Source: Cyanocohniella sp. LLY
GTDB taxonomy: Bacteria; Cyanobacteriota; Cyanobacteriia; Cyanobacteriales; Nostocaceae
DNA: 58,756 nucleotides
Direction: 5' to 3'
NCBI GenBank assembly: GCA_022241785.1
Contig: JAKOMP010000007.1
Location: 56,564 to 115,319 of the forward strand
A model generated the notes under the pieces. The model had not been told where the DNA came from. It ran no database searches and was given only the letters and a program-made list of their open reading frames with translations. Below, piece by piece: positions 16,805 to 24,890 of this stretch. Made by a program: the position numbers and the translations under genes. The stretch's first letter is position 1. Every line of letters begins with the position of its first letter.

Positions 16805-17527
16805 TTACGGTGCTAACCTCGCCTTACCTAGACGCTGCTTTTCATACCATTGGGCGATCGCCGGTGTCCACTCGGCAAAATGAGGCCACATCATTTCACA
16901 CAACTTTTGAATTTCTAGTTGAGCATCTTTTTTATTTCTCATGTCACAAAAGTGCATGAAAGACCTTAAATTGAAACTGACTACAAAATGCTGGCGATAA
17001 TCAAAAGGTACTTTACCTCTAGCGTGTTCCTCCGACATCCCCCCCTCAAAATCAGCTTTATATCGCTTCGCTGCTTCGAGACACCATTCTAAATCTGCCG
17101 TTCTTTGTTCTGGTGAATAGTAATATTTTTTACCCTGTCTATCAGAGTAGTAACCTACCGGACGCAGATAAAAAACATCCTCAATATCTTTTTTACCTTC
17201 GATTACTTCAATAAACTGGTTCCCCGTATATCTAAAAGATTGTACATCGAATGATACATTTATACGATGAGTACGAGCCTGCTGCATCACACTGTGGGGA
17301 AAATAACCGCAGTTAAAAACAATCTGGGGATGCTCAAGAGGCCCATAATGTCCCCTCTCACCTGCTAACAGTCGCTTCACAATAATTTCACCGCATTGTG
17401 ACTCCGTAGGCCATGAATCGCGCTCGTCATACACGAAGCCATCGGTATAGTCTTGGTGCATCGCAGCGTAAATTACTTGCTGCGGGTTTGGTGTTTTGGC
17501 GATAACCTCTACTCGGAATCGATGCAT
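16805..17527 (-). CDS. thyX: Flavin-dependent thymidylate synthase
   Basis: 240 residues. The ThyX signature region is QQARTHRINVSFDVQSFRYTG (about 87-107). I count eight residues between THR and the conserved Ser-x-Arg-Tyr, where the classical motif RHRx7S has seven; the variant HRxxxSFDVQSxRYTG form occurs in cyanobacterial and viral members as I recall. Other conserved parts: GHYGPLEHPQIVFNC near 65-79 and NLRSFMHFCDMRNKKDAQLE near 188-207, which hold substrate- and flavin-binding Arg and His. It makes dTMP from dUMP with methylenetetrahydrofolate, FAD and NADPH. It is followed by dut. Confidence 0.92.
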   Translation of the reverse strand: MHRFRVEVIAKTPNPQQVIYAAMHQDYTDGFVYDERDSWPTESQCGEIIVKRLLAGERGHYGPLEHPQIVFNCGYFPHSVMQQARTHRINVSFDVQSFRYTGNQFIEVIEGKKDIEDVFYLRPVGYYSDRQGKKYYYSPEQRTADLEWCLEAAKRYKADFEGGMSEEHARGKVPFDYRQHFVVSFNLRSFMHFCDMRNKKDAQLEIQKLCEMMWPHFAEWTPAIAQWYEKQRLGKARLAP

Positions 17528-17685
17528 TGGCTGAAACTACGTAAAAATAAGGTTTTGGCGGCTGTTGGTTCTACATCTTTGTGAACCCGATTCACCATCT
17601 TATCTCGTTCGGTAGATTCATATACTTTACAAATATTAATATCTTTGTTACAGTTGTTTACATAAGAGAAAACAGGAAAAATTAC

Positions 17686-17901
17686 ATGCGTACAAATTCA
17701 TCCATTGTTGACGACCAAGGTTTAATGAACAACTTCGCCATTGAGCCAAAGATTTACGTAGATGAGCAAGGCGATCGCACGGGGTTTACTCCATATGCAG
17801 AATTACTCAACGGTCGTTTAGCAATGATTGGTTTTATTTCTCTGATAGCATTAGAAGTATTTACCGGACAAGGCATCATCGGACTTTTGACAAGTCTGTA
17901 A
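17686..17901 (+). CDS. High-light-inducible (Hlip/CAB-like) protein
   Basis: 71 residues. I use ATG 17686, with AGGA just upstream; an earlier in-frame ATG at 17581 would add residues unrelated to the family. The C-terminus is the one-helix chlorophyll-binding domain: [21 protein letters not shown], with the ExxNxRxAM chlorophyll-binding signature, then a short [10 protein letters not shown] tail. Hlips sit in the thylakoid membrane near photosystem II or chlorophyll synthase and protect against excess light; they are normally stress-induced. A terminator-like hairpin follows at 17938, so it is a single-gene transcript. Confidence 0.92.
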   Translation: MRTNSSIVDDQGLMNNFAIEPKIYVDEQGDRTGFTPYAELLNGRLAMIGFISLIALEVFTGQGIIGLLTSL

Positions 17902-17937
17902 AAACTAATCTTAACAACATAATTTTTAACGAAATTG

Positions 17938-17969
17938 TAGAGACGGGAATTTTCTCGTCTCTAATTTTA
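17938..17969 (+). terminator. Intrinsic terminator after the hli gene
   Basis: TAGAGACG at 17938-17945 pairs with CGTCTCTA at 17956-17963 around a 10-nt loop, followed by ATTTTAT. It is 37 bp past the stop codon. Confidence 0.65.
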
Positions 17970-18026
17970 TGGATAATTTCGTGCTATTTTTACAGTGACT
18001 TATAGCCAGAGATATTTAGGTGATCT

Positions 18027-18608
18027 ATGGTTTTAACTGCTTCGACAATGTTGCCATTAGGCACACAATCACCAGATTTTCATCTACCAGACGTGGTATC
18101 TGGAAAAACAATTTCCCTTGCCACCTTTGCTGAGAAAAAAGCATTGTTAATCATGTTTATTTGTCAGCATTGTCCATTTGTCAAACATATCAAATCAGAA
18201 TTAGCCCAGTTAGGTAAAGATTACTCAACCAGTGATTTAGGAATTGTGGCCATTAGCGCCAATGATGCCGAAAAATATCCCGATGATGCGCCAGAGTCAT
18301 TAAAAACAATGGCGACAGAACTTGATTTTAAGTTTCCCTTGTGCTTCGATGAAACTCAGGAAGTAGCCAAAGCTTACACAGCCGCTTGCACACCTGACTT
18401 TTTTGTATTTGACGCAGAACGCCAACTCGCTTACCGGGGACAATTGGATGATAGCCGTCCAAGCAATGGTAAACCCTTAACAGGAGCAGATTTACGCGCA
18501 GCAGTTGAGGCGGTATTAGCAGGTAAATCAGTCCCAGGTGAACAAAAGCCGAGTATTGGTTGCAATATTAAATGGAAACCAGGGAATGAACCCAGTTATT
18601 TTGGTTAA
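18027..18608 (+). CDS. Thioredoxin-fold protein, AhpC/TSA-like
   Basis: 193 residues. After GTQSPDFHLPDVVSGKTISLA (about 12-32), typical of peroxiredoxin/TlpA-like starts, comes LLIMFICQHCPFVKHIKSEL with the redox motif C-QH-C at about 51-54. The cis-Pro stretch is YTAACTPDFFVFDAE with an extra Cys before Thr-Pro. The C-terminal GQLDDSRPSNGKPLTGADLR and IGCNIKWKPG are typical of a widespread cyanobacterial and proteobacterial thioredoxin-family group (redoxin). It is probably a cytosolic thiol-disulphide enzyme or peroxidase; substrate unknown. No signal peptide. Confidence 0.8.
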   Translation: MVLTASTMLPLGTQSPDFHLPDVVSGKTISLATFAEKKALLIMFICQHCPFVKHIKSELAQLGKDYSTSDLGIVAISANDAEKYPDDAPESLKTMATELDFKFPLCFDETQEVAKAYTAACTPDFFVFDAERQLAYRGQLDDSRPSNGKPLTGADLRAAVEAVLAGKSVPGEQKPSIGCNIKWKPGNEPSYFG

Positions 18609-18698
18609 TTGTGAAATTTACCAAAAATAAACAAATTCACCATACATTAGTACTAATGACTAACGACCAATGACAAAACAAATAAGGAGAAACCATCA

Positions 18699-19211
18699 AT
18701 GAATTTCCCCCGTGGGCGGAGAATTTTAGTTAGTTTATTGCTGTCAGTGCTACTGCTAACTACAGCCTGTACTCCTCAAGAACCTGGAAGTTTTGACCAG
18801 GTACAACAAGAAAGTACCCAACAAAAAAGAGGTCAAGCAGTTGTTGACACTGCTACTCAAGGTGGAGAATTTAATAAATTTTTCCCCACTACTGGAGACG
18901 GCTACGAGCGAGTATTTACCCAAGAGAAAAAAGGTTTTGCTGAAGCCAAGTTAAAAAGAGACGGTCAAGATTTAGCCATGCTAGCTATTTCTGATACCAC
19001 TAGCACACCCACAACAGCAGCTGGCTACTCCAATAGCACCAAAACAATTGCTGGTTATCCAGCGCGAGAAATTGGCAATACACAAACCGCAGTCCTGGTG
19101 AATAACCGCTACCAAGTTAAAGTATTGTCCCGTGATCCGTCATTTACTGCAAGCGATCGCGCCGCCTGGATCGAGAGATTTAATCTTGATGGTCTGTCTA
19201 AATTGAATTAA
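18699..19211 (+). CDS. Lipoprotein of unknown function
   Basis: 170 residues. The N-terminus MNFPRGRRILVSLLLSVLLL then TTAC is a lipoprotein signal peptide with the lipobox Cys at about residue 24, so the mature protein should be anchored by lipid to a membrane. The rest has no family I recognise; it contains FNKFFPTTGDGYERVFTQEK, an often conserved cyanobacterial stretch, and a compact alpha/beta C-terminus. A clear AAGGAG ribosome site precedes the ATG. The next gene begins 23 bp later with its own ribosome site, so the two may form an operon. Confidence 0.7.
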   Translation: MNFPRGRRILVSLLLSVLLLTTACTPQEPGSFDQVQQESTQQKRGQAVVDTATQGGEFNKFFPTTGDGYERVFTQEKKGFAEAKLKRDGQDLAMLAISDTTSTPTTAAGYSNSTKTIAGYPAREIGNTQTAVLVNNRYQVKVLSRDPSFTASDRAAWIERFNLDGLSKLN

Positions 19212-19234
19212 AACAACTCAATTAGGAGATTTTT

Positions 19235-20122
19235 GTGAATAAACCAATTTTTGAGTTGGTTGATGAATTGCCAACCAGCGGTTTAACTGTTTCAATGTTA
19301 AACTCACTCGATTTTGTCGCTCCTGGTCAATGGCAAAATACGGTCGGCTTCGTCAATACTATTAAGACTGTTACTGGTGAAACTGACGAAGATTTAATTC
19401 AACAGATTGGCGAACGAGCGATTTATCTCTACAATGACCGTTCCCAAGGATACCAACGAGCTATGTGGCTTTATCAAAATGTTGACAGAACAGATAAAGC
19501 TTTGGGTGCAGCAGCCTTGGCTAACAAAGTCGGTGAAAAAATTCCTTTATTGGGTTTTTTAAATAACTTGACTCCCAAAGCCGACAAAGCTCAAACTATT
19601 GATTTATCTTTGAAATTAGTCACAGAATTGGTGGCTTTCTGCCAAATTAATGGCATCCCTGGAGATAGCATCGGCGATTTTGTGGCTTCTTTGAGAGAAT
19701 ACAGTGGTGAGTCGCTGATTCGCATGGTGGCTTTAGTTTGTGTTGATGGTTTAATACCCTTAGGTCCCAACTTCATCGACAAAGCATTATCTGGAATCAA
19801 TCAGATGAATCCCCAAGAGTTGGAACAAAATTCAACTTTTAAAGGTATCAAAGATGCTATACCTGGTAACAATGCTGGTAGTAAATTAAACTTTATTGGC
19901 GAAAGCTTTGACTCCGTTAAAGGTTGGATGAATGGGTTAGTCACTACCAACAACTTAACGCCACAAAAAGTAGTGGGCAATTTACAAAGTTTCGTCCAAC
20001 TAGCTGATGATAAGTTAGACTACCTAGCGGCGTTCTTGGATATGTCCACAAATTATTACGAACACACAGGTACGCAAACTTTAGCACGTCGCTTAATTGA
20101 ACGTGCTGTAGCGGAAATTTAG
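19235..20122 (+). CDS. Conserved cyanobacterial hypothetical protein (GTG start)
   Basis: 295 residues, mostly helical, no signal peptide or membrane span. The GTG at 19235 has AGGAG seven bases upstream, which decides the start. Recognisable stretches are FVNTIKTVTGETDEDLIQQI, IYLYNDRSQGYQRAMWLYQ, and a C-terminal AFLDMSTNYYEHTGTQTLAR. I know of no assigned function. Close coupling to the lipoprotein gene suggests a shared process, but nothing in the sequence says which. Confidence 0.7.
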   Translation: MNKPIFELVDELPTSGLTVSMLNSLDFVAPGQWQNTVGFVNTIKTVTGETDEDLIQQIGERAIYLYNDRSQGYQRAMWLYQNVDRTDKALGAAALANKVGEKIPLLGFLNNLTPKADKAQTIDLSLKLVTELVAFCQINGIPGDSIGDFVASLREYSGESLIRMVALVCVDGLIPLGPNFIDKALSGINQMNPQELEQNSTFKGIKDAIPGNNAGSKLNFIGESFDSVKGWMNGLVTTNNLTPQKVVGNLQSFVQLADDKLDYLAAFLDMSTNYYEHTGTQTLARRLIERAVAEI

Positions 20123-20135
20123 CTCAATTAAGGTG

Positions 20136-20160
20136 TGGAACAGGCATCTTGCCTGTTCTG
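20136..20160. repeat. GAACAGGC/GCCTGTTC hairpin repeat
   Basis: GAACAGGC at 20138-20145 and GCCTGTTC at 20151-20158 form a tight hairpin 15 bp after the preceding stop. This hairpin type recurs between cyanobacterial genes. It may end the upstream transcript, though a T run follows only about 35 bp later (AATTTTTTATT). Confidence 0.5.
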
Positions 20161-20230
20161 GGAGGGCGAGGATACCCACCTCACAATAATTTTTTATTAC
20201 CAACTTAGTCGTGTTAGTCCACTGCTATAA

Positions 20231-20995
20231 TCACTTGACAGCCAACTGCAAATCATCTGCGATCGCCGCCAAGTAAGGTTGAAAAATTGCTAAATTTTCT
20301 AATCGCTCAAACTTACCTGTGACAGCACTGGGGTCAAAGGCTGTAGTAATTACATAAAGATTAGTACCATCAAAGGCAACATGACCGATGTTTTGCTCTT
20401 GTACTGCACCATCTTTCTTGATACCGACAAAGCCGTAGCGTACTCCTGTCAGCTTACCAACTGATGCCTGTTGTGGTGGGTGTGCTGAGAAAACAATGTC
20501 ATTTTTATAGGTAACTTGACGGTCTTTAGCTAAAGCTGTCTCGAAGTCTGCAACCCAAGTTTTAAGCGCTGTTAATAGTTGCTTTTGATACTCAGGACTT
20601 TGGTAATTCACATTTGTATCGAGTGGAATACCCGCAGAATTTAAATTTTCCTGGAAATCTGGATGATTTTTGACCGGATAAACGCCAATTTCTACTGTAC
20701 CCAAAAGTTTTCCCTGAGAGGAAACACACAGCAGAGGGGCTGTTCCCTCACAAGGAGCAACTAGCCAACCCTCTGGGGTAGGAGTGCTACCCAAAATTTT
20801 CTGCCAAATATTTCCTGTTGTCGCGTTGGCGCCAAGTGCAGAATTGCTTTGAGGCGGAGTATTTTGAGTCGGCGTTGTCACAGATGATGGTTTTTCTACA
20901 ACCGCATTAGAAAAATGGGGGAGAACAAACTTTGCTCCCACTGGCATAAAAACTAATAAAATAGCACCGATAAAAAGATGATAAACTCGCAACAT
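20231..20995 (-). CDS. Membrane-anchored hypothetical protein
   Basis: 254 residues from ATG 20995, preferred because AGGA precedes it and MLRVYHLFIGAILLVFMPVG is a normal signal anchor; a GTG at 21046 would extend it by 17 residues. After the hydrophobic segment (about 7-25) there is a Pro/Thr/Ser-rich linker, then a domain with paired cysteines (APCEGTAPLLCVSSQGK), TVEIGVYPVKNHPDFQ and VAFDGTNLYVITTAFD. No named family is recognised. The product is probably tethered to a membrane with its domain outside the cytosol. Transcribed towards the preceding plus-strand gene. Confidence 0.6.
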   Translation of the reverse strand: MLRVYHLFIGAILLVFMPVGAKFVLPHFSNAVVEKPSSVTTPTQNTPPQSNSALGANATTGNIWQKILGSTPTPEGWLVAPCEGTAPLLCVSSQGKLLGTVEIGVYPVKNHPDFQENLNSAGIPLDTNVNYQSPEYQKQLLTALKTWVADFETALAKDRQVTYKNDIVFSAHPPQQASVGKLTGVRYGFVGIKKDGAVQEQNIGHVAFDGTNLYVITTAFDPSAVTGKFERLENLAIFQPYLAAIADDLQLAVK

Positions 20996-21133
20996 TTTCC
21001 TGATAATCCAGAGCCCGAAATTGGAGACTAATGGTATCCACAACACCTTGTGAGTATACAGGAAGATACATCTTTATTGCTTTTAGTTCCGCAAAGACAA
21101 TAAATTATATATTATATGTGTCTCAATTAGTTA

Positions 21134-21164
21134 CCCCCACTGTAAATTTTGTATCCAGTGAGGG
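21134..21164 (-). terminator. Hairpin downstream of the rbp gene
   Basis: On the minus strand CCCTCACTG (21164-21156) pairs with CAGTGGGGG (21142-21134) with one G-U pair around a 13-nt loop. It is 40 bp after the rbp stop. A strong T run is missing, so it may be a terminator, a 3' stabiliser, or both. Confidence 0.4.
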
Positions 21165-21203
21165 CATGTCAACAAATTAGTTAAATCATTTTAATCCAGG
21201 CTT

Positions 21204-21521
21204 TTAGTAACGTCCACCGCCACCACCACGGCGGTCATTACCGCCCCAGCTACCACCACCACGAGGCGAACTTCTTTCTTCACGTGGTTTGGCCTTGTTC
21301 ACTTTTAAGTCACGGCCCATCCACTCAGCACCATCAAGCCCTTCGATGGCGGCTGTTTCTTGTACGTCTGTTTCCATCTCTACGAAAGCAAAGCCACGAG
21401 GACGCCCTGTCTCCCGGTCGGTTGGTAACTGAACACGATTAACTGTTCCATATTCTGCAAACGCCTTTTTCAGGTCTTCTTCAGTGACCTGATAGGATAA
21501 ATTACCGACATAAATTGACAT
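21204..21521 (-). CDS. rbp: Glycine-rich RRM RNA-binding protein (Rbp family)
   Basis: 105 residues. A single RRM occupies 1-80, with RNP2 IYVGNLSY (3-10) and RNP1 RGFAFVEME (about 42-50). The tail from about 83 is rich in Gly and Arg (GGGSWGGNDRRGGGGGRY), as in cold-induced cyanobacterial Rbp proteins. It binds RNA in the cytosol and is thought to act in cold acclimation and mRNA localisation. The immediate leader contains a perfect 12-bp inverted repeat (21528-21566) whose 3' arm includes the GGAG ribosome-binding site, so translation is likely controlled by RNA folding. Confidence 0.93.
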   Translation of the reverse strand: MSIYVGNLSYQVTEEDLKKAFAEYGTVNRVQLPTDRETGRPRGFAFVEMETDVQETAAIEGLDGAEWMGRDLKVNKAKPREERSSPRGGGSWGGNDRRGGGGGRY

Positions 21522-21527
21522 AAAATG

Positions 21528-21566
21528 TCTCCGAATTTAGAGAAGTGTAGAGATTAAATTCGGAGA
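21528..21566 (-). promoter_or_regulatory. Leader hairpin burying the rbp ribosome-binding site
   Basis: Read on the mRNA strand, TCTCCGAATTTA (21566-21555) is exactly complemented by TAAATTCGGAGA (21539-21528), with a 15-nt loop. The 3' arm contains GGAG, ending seven bases before the ATG at 21521. In the folded state the ribosome site is double-stranded. A temperature- or protein-dependent switch is the natural inference for a cold-regulated gene family. It is not a terminator, since no T run follows. Confidence 0.65.
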
Positions 21567-21855
21567 AACGCCTTTTAGAAACCAAAATGAGTTACTCAAT
21601 CGAACGTAATCTTTATATCCACAAATATAACATACCATTTAAATATTTCTTCCTACCTAATCAGGTAATAAAGTAAACTTTTACGTATGTTTTTTCAGCT
21701 TTTAATAGCAAGGCTTATATGTATTCTCATTTATCAAATGTATGAACATATAATGAGCATTAACAAGCGATCGCTACTTAATATAAATACTAAAATAACG
21801 TACCAATTAACACATTTAGTTGGTGCAGAAATATCAGCTAAAACTGTCCTTATTT

Positions 21856-22707
21856 TTAACCAGCAAACTCGGCTAATAACCTTGTTGCTGACTCACAGAG
21901 GCTCTGGTGATGCTGACCATTACTGGCAAGTAAGCCACCCCATTGATTGATATCTCCGGTATTGTACTGTAACAAACTGCCATCAAAGTGAGTAAACTTA
22001 CCACCAGCCTCTGTGAGAATTAATTCTGGGGCTGCTAGATCCCAGTCTTTAGGGGCCGACTTACCAGAAAAAGAAACGTAGATATCTGCTTGTTGCTCAA
22101 CAATAGCGGCAATTTTGCAACCTATACTGCCAACAGATTTGTAATTTCGACAAGGTAAGTTTTCTAACAAGTAATTTAAAGATTCATTGCGGTGAGAACG
22201 ACTAGCAACGACGATTAAATCTTCAATGCGTTTAGTTGAAGAGAGTTGTATGGGGACACATCCATCATAGGTTTCCACAAAGGTACCCCCGCCTATAGTG
22301 GCAAAGTATAACTTTTCTGCCTCTGGCACTACTACTACGGCTAAAACTGGACGTGTTTCTTTGACTAAAGCGATATGAATGGCATATTCCCCAGTTTTTT
22401 CGATAAAATCTCGCGTACCATCTAAAGGGTCAATAATCCACACCCACTTGCCAGTTTCTCTACTGAGTTGCGATTGATAGGTTTCTTCACTGATATAGGC
22501 AAACTCTTCATGCCCTAAAGCGGCTTGTAACTTTTCTAAAATGTATTGGCTAACAGCTATATCTGCAACAGTTACAGGTTCATTCTGCTTATATTGCACC
22601 GCTAAATCAGGGTCTATTGCCGTGCCGTGGTAGTATGATCGCAGTATATCTGATGCACCCCAACCCACTTCACGGGCGATCGCTAATATTTCTTGTAAGT
22701 CTTTCAT
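21856..22707 (-). CDS. cysQ: CysQ/inositol-monophosphatase-family phosphatase
   Basis: 283 residues. The lithium-sensitive phosphatase fold is marked by SEET near 73-76, the metal site WIIDPLDGTRDFIEKTG (about 89-105) and the second Asp in PKDWDLAAPELILTEAGG (about 217-234). Such enzymes hydrolyse 3'-phosphoadenosine 5'-phosphate, inositol phosphates or sugar phosphates. CysQ, clearing PAP in sulphate assimilation, is the likeliest role by overall resemblance, but IMPase or FBPase-like activity is possible. The start is 4 bp downstream of the PfkB kinase stop, so the two genes are one transcription unit. Confidence 0.8.
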   Translation of the reverse strand: MKDLQEILAIAREVGWGASDILRSYYHGTAIDPDLAVQYKQNEPVTVADIAVSQYILEKLQAALGHEEFAYISEETYQSQLSRETGKWVWIIDPLDGTRDFIEKTGEYAIHIALVKETRPVLAVVVVPEAEKLYFATIGGGTFVETYDGCVPIQLSSTKRIEDLIVVASRSHRNESLNYLLENLPCRNYKSVGSIGCKIAAIVEQQADIYVSFSGKSAPKDWDLAAPELILTEAGGKFTHFDGSLLQYNTGDINQWGGLLASNGQHHQSLCESATRLLAEFAG

Positions 22708-22711
22708 CTAT

Positions 22712-23581
22712 TCACCCTTCTATCCAGCGACGTGTACCAAAACATCGACATGACTCAGCAGCAATATTGGCTGCTTGTGCCAGAGCATCTGTAAAACTTC
22801 CCTGTAAAATGTAATGGCAGAAAGCACCGTGAAAAATATCACCAGCACCCAGTGTATCAACTGCCGTAATCTCCGGTACATTTACACTGCCAGTTTTTGT
22901 GGAACTTAAATATTCAATGGGTTTTTCTCCGTGGGTAATGGCAATGTGGGGAATGTCAAATGCACTTAAGTAAGCAAACACATCTGCTTGGGTATGGCAA
23001 TTGGGGGGATAAAAATTAGCCGAACAAATAGCATAATCGACAAACGGCAAAATTTCTGCAAAACCTGGTTTCCAACTGCCACCATCAATCACAATGAGGA
23101 TATTTTGGGCTTTGGCGGTTGCGGCTAAACTGTGGCTAACTGCCATTTGATGCCCATCAATCAAGAGGATATCGGTATTTTCTAAAATATCCGCCGGGAT
23201 AGATGTACTATTAGCTTGAGTTTTGACAGCATTCATCGACACTATAGCCCGTTCGCCCGTAGCTTGGGTGATAATAATCGAAGAAACAGGCGGTGCTGTA
23301 ATTATATTAGGAGCCAAATCAGCGATGGCAACTTGGTAATTTGCCAAATCTCCCCGAATTAGTTGCGTCATTGGGTGACAACCCAGCACACCTAAAACTT
23401 CAGCTTGATTACCTAAATGACTAAAAGTTACAGCCGCATTTGTTGCAGGCCCGCCTGCTGCTAAAGTATAGTCAGCAGCGACAATTTTCTGATTATTCCT
23501 AGGGGCAGAATCAGCCAGGTAAATCAAATCTAAGGTGACTAAACCCACAAACAACCCACGTGGGGATTTGAGATTAGTCAT
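22712..23581 (-). CDS. PfkB-family sugar kinase
   Basis: 289 residues. The two ribokinase-family signatures are present: AAGGPATNAAVTFSHLGN near 38-55, and DTLGAGDIFHGAFCHYI near 236-252, where the GAGD aspartate is the catalytic base and forms the anion hole. It phosphorylates a sugar or nucleoside hydroxyl using ATP; the substrate is not evident, although the small compact size resembles ribokinase/adenosine kinase-like members in cyanobacteria. GGAGG lies upstream of the ATG. The phosphatase gene follows 4 bp later. A terminator-like hairpin lies only 24 bp upstream of this start (23605-23628). Confidence 0.8.
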   Translation of the reverse strand: MTNLKSPRGLFVGLVTLDLIYLADSAPRNNQKIVAADYTLAAGGPATNAAVTFSHLGNQAEVLGVLGCHPMTQLIRGDLANYQVAIADLAPNIITAPPVSSIIITQATGERAIVSMNAVKTQANSTSIPADILENTDILLIDGHQMAVSHSLAATAKAQNILIVIDGGSWKPGFAEILPFVDYAICSANFYPPNCHTQADVFAYLSAFDIPHIAITHGEKPIEYLSSTKTGSVNVPEITAVDTLGAGDIFHGAFCHYILQGSFTDALAQAANIAAESCRCFGTRRWIEG

Positions 23582-23604
23582 GACAATACCTCCGCTAATT
23601 TCTC

Positions 23605-23710
23605 AAAAGCCCCTGGAAGTCTGGGGCTACACAAGCAAAGCCCACCTCTTTCAAGCTGCGAAGTAAGCCTTTGTTTGTACAGGCCTACTCTTCTAGAGTG
23701 AGGGCTTTTT
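23605..23710. ncRNA. Candidate structured RNA between the pfkB-type gene and rsmI (strand undecided)
   Basis: This 106-bp spacer is bounded by terminator-like hairpins facing outwards. On the minus strand AGCCCC/GGGGCT (23628-23623 with 23613-23608) is followed by TTTT just before the kinase gene. On the plus strand GCCTACTC/GAGTGAGGGC (23683-23705) is followed by TTTTT just before rsmI. Inside, further complementarity exists (AAAGCCC with GGGCTTT; AGGCCT with AGGCTT). A short RNA of about 100 nt or attenuating leaders would both fit. No Rfam family is identified; a 6S-like RNA was considered but cannot be shown. Confidence 0.35.
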
Positions 23711-23761
23711 GGCGAAGGTATGATCATTATTAACCCGTTACGAGCGCTGATTTTCTCACTC

Positions 23762-24619
23762 ATGCAGACTGATCCTCAACCAGGAACACTTTACGTTGTC
23801 GGTACGCCCATTGGCAACCTGGAAGATATGACCTTTCGGGCGGTGCGAATTTTGCAAACGGTAAATCTCATTGCAGCAGAAGATACCCGCCACACAGGTA
23901 AACTGTTGCAACATTTTCAAATTAAAACACCCCAGATAAGTTATCACGAACACAATCGCACTAGCCGCATCCCAGAATTATTAGAACATATGGGGAACGG
24001 TCAGGCGATCGCTTTGGTGAGTGATGCGGGAATGCCGGGAATTTCTGATCCTGGTTATGAACTGGTGATAGCTTGTATTGCAGCAGGAATCACAGTAGTT
24101 CCCATTCCTGGTGCGAGTGCCGCAGTCACAGCCTTAAGTGCAGCAGGCTTACCCACAGACAAGTTTGTATTTGAAGGCTTTCTCCCAGCCAAAGGACAAA
24201 AACGGCGAGAATACTTAGAATCGCTGGAGACAGAATCTCGCACCTTAATTTTCTACGAATCACCGCACCGCTTGCGAGATACTTTACAAGACTTATTAAC
24301 AGTTTGGGGAAGCGATCGCCAAATTGTCATGGCACGGGAGTTAACTAAATTGTACGAAGAATTTTGGCGGGGAACCATTGCTGAGGCGATCGCTCATTAC
24401 AATCAACGTGAACCCCAAGGCGAATATACCCTAGTTGTGGCCGGAACTCCAGCCAGCCAACTCCAACTTTCGGAGGCACAACTGAAAGCCGAATTACTAC
24501 AACTCATGAGTCAAGGAATATCGCGATCGCAAGCTAGCCGTCAATTAGCAAAAATCACCTCTGTTCCCCGGCGTCAACTCTATCAACTAGCTCTTTCTCT
24601 AGTCTTAAGTCCTGAGTAA
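23762..24619 (+). CDS. rsmI: 16S rRNA (cytidine-1402-2'-O)-methyltransferase
   Basis: 285 residues from ATG 23762, where family alignments begin (MQTDPQPGTLYVVGTPIGNL); an in-frame ATG at 23720 would add 14 residues but its GAAGG is too close to be a good ribosome site. Tetrapyrrole-methylase-like fold: GTPIGNLEDMTFRAV, AAEDTRHTGKLLQHF (near 40-54), LVSDAGMPGISDPGYEL (near 85-101) and PGASAAVTALSAAGLP with FEGFLPAKGQKR. The C-terminus has GISRSQASRQLAK, a helix-turn-helix-like tail normal for RsmI. It methylates C1402 in the ribosomal P site using SAM. Confidence 0.95.
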   Translation: MQTDPQPGTLYVVGTPIGNLEDMTFRAVRILQTVNLIAAEDTRHTGKLLQHFQIKTPQISYHEHNRTSRIPELLEHMGNGQAIALVSDAGMPGISDPGYELVIACIAAGITVVPIPGASAAVTALSAAGLPTDKFVFEGFLPAKGQKRREYLESLETESRTLIFYESPHRLRDTLQDLLTVWGSDRQIVMARELTKLYEEFWRGTIAEAIAHYNQREPQGEYTLVVAGTPASQLQLSEAQLKAELLQLMSQGISRSQASRQLAKITSVPRRQLYQLALSLVLSPE

Positions 24620-24890
24620 TATCAGTCATCTCAAGAAACTATTGCTCAGTGTATATACTTGATTTAAGTTAAGATCTTAAGTCTCAATGATACGTAAAAA
24701 AATCCGGTAATGTAGGTTAGTCCTTGTCCACCAAAACCTTGATATTCCGTGAAAAGCCCACCATATGTATAATTACAAAATTAAAATAAGTGCTATTTTT
24801 AAGATAAATTTTATACAAGTACCGTACATTTTACAAAAATTAAGTATAATATTTTTTAAATTCGCTTCAGCCAGTAAAAGCTAAAAAATT
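24620..24890. other. 271-bp AT-rich spacer, nothing recognised
   Basis: No protein-like frame, tRNA or convincing hairpin was found between rsmI and the small membrane protein frame. Confidence 0.5.

Noticed and set aside
23578-23763. 61-codon minus-strand frame across the rsmI start
   Set aside because: It consists of hairpin and leader sequence and overlaps the rsmI 5' end; no protein signature.
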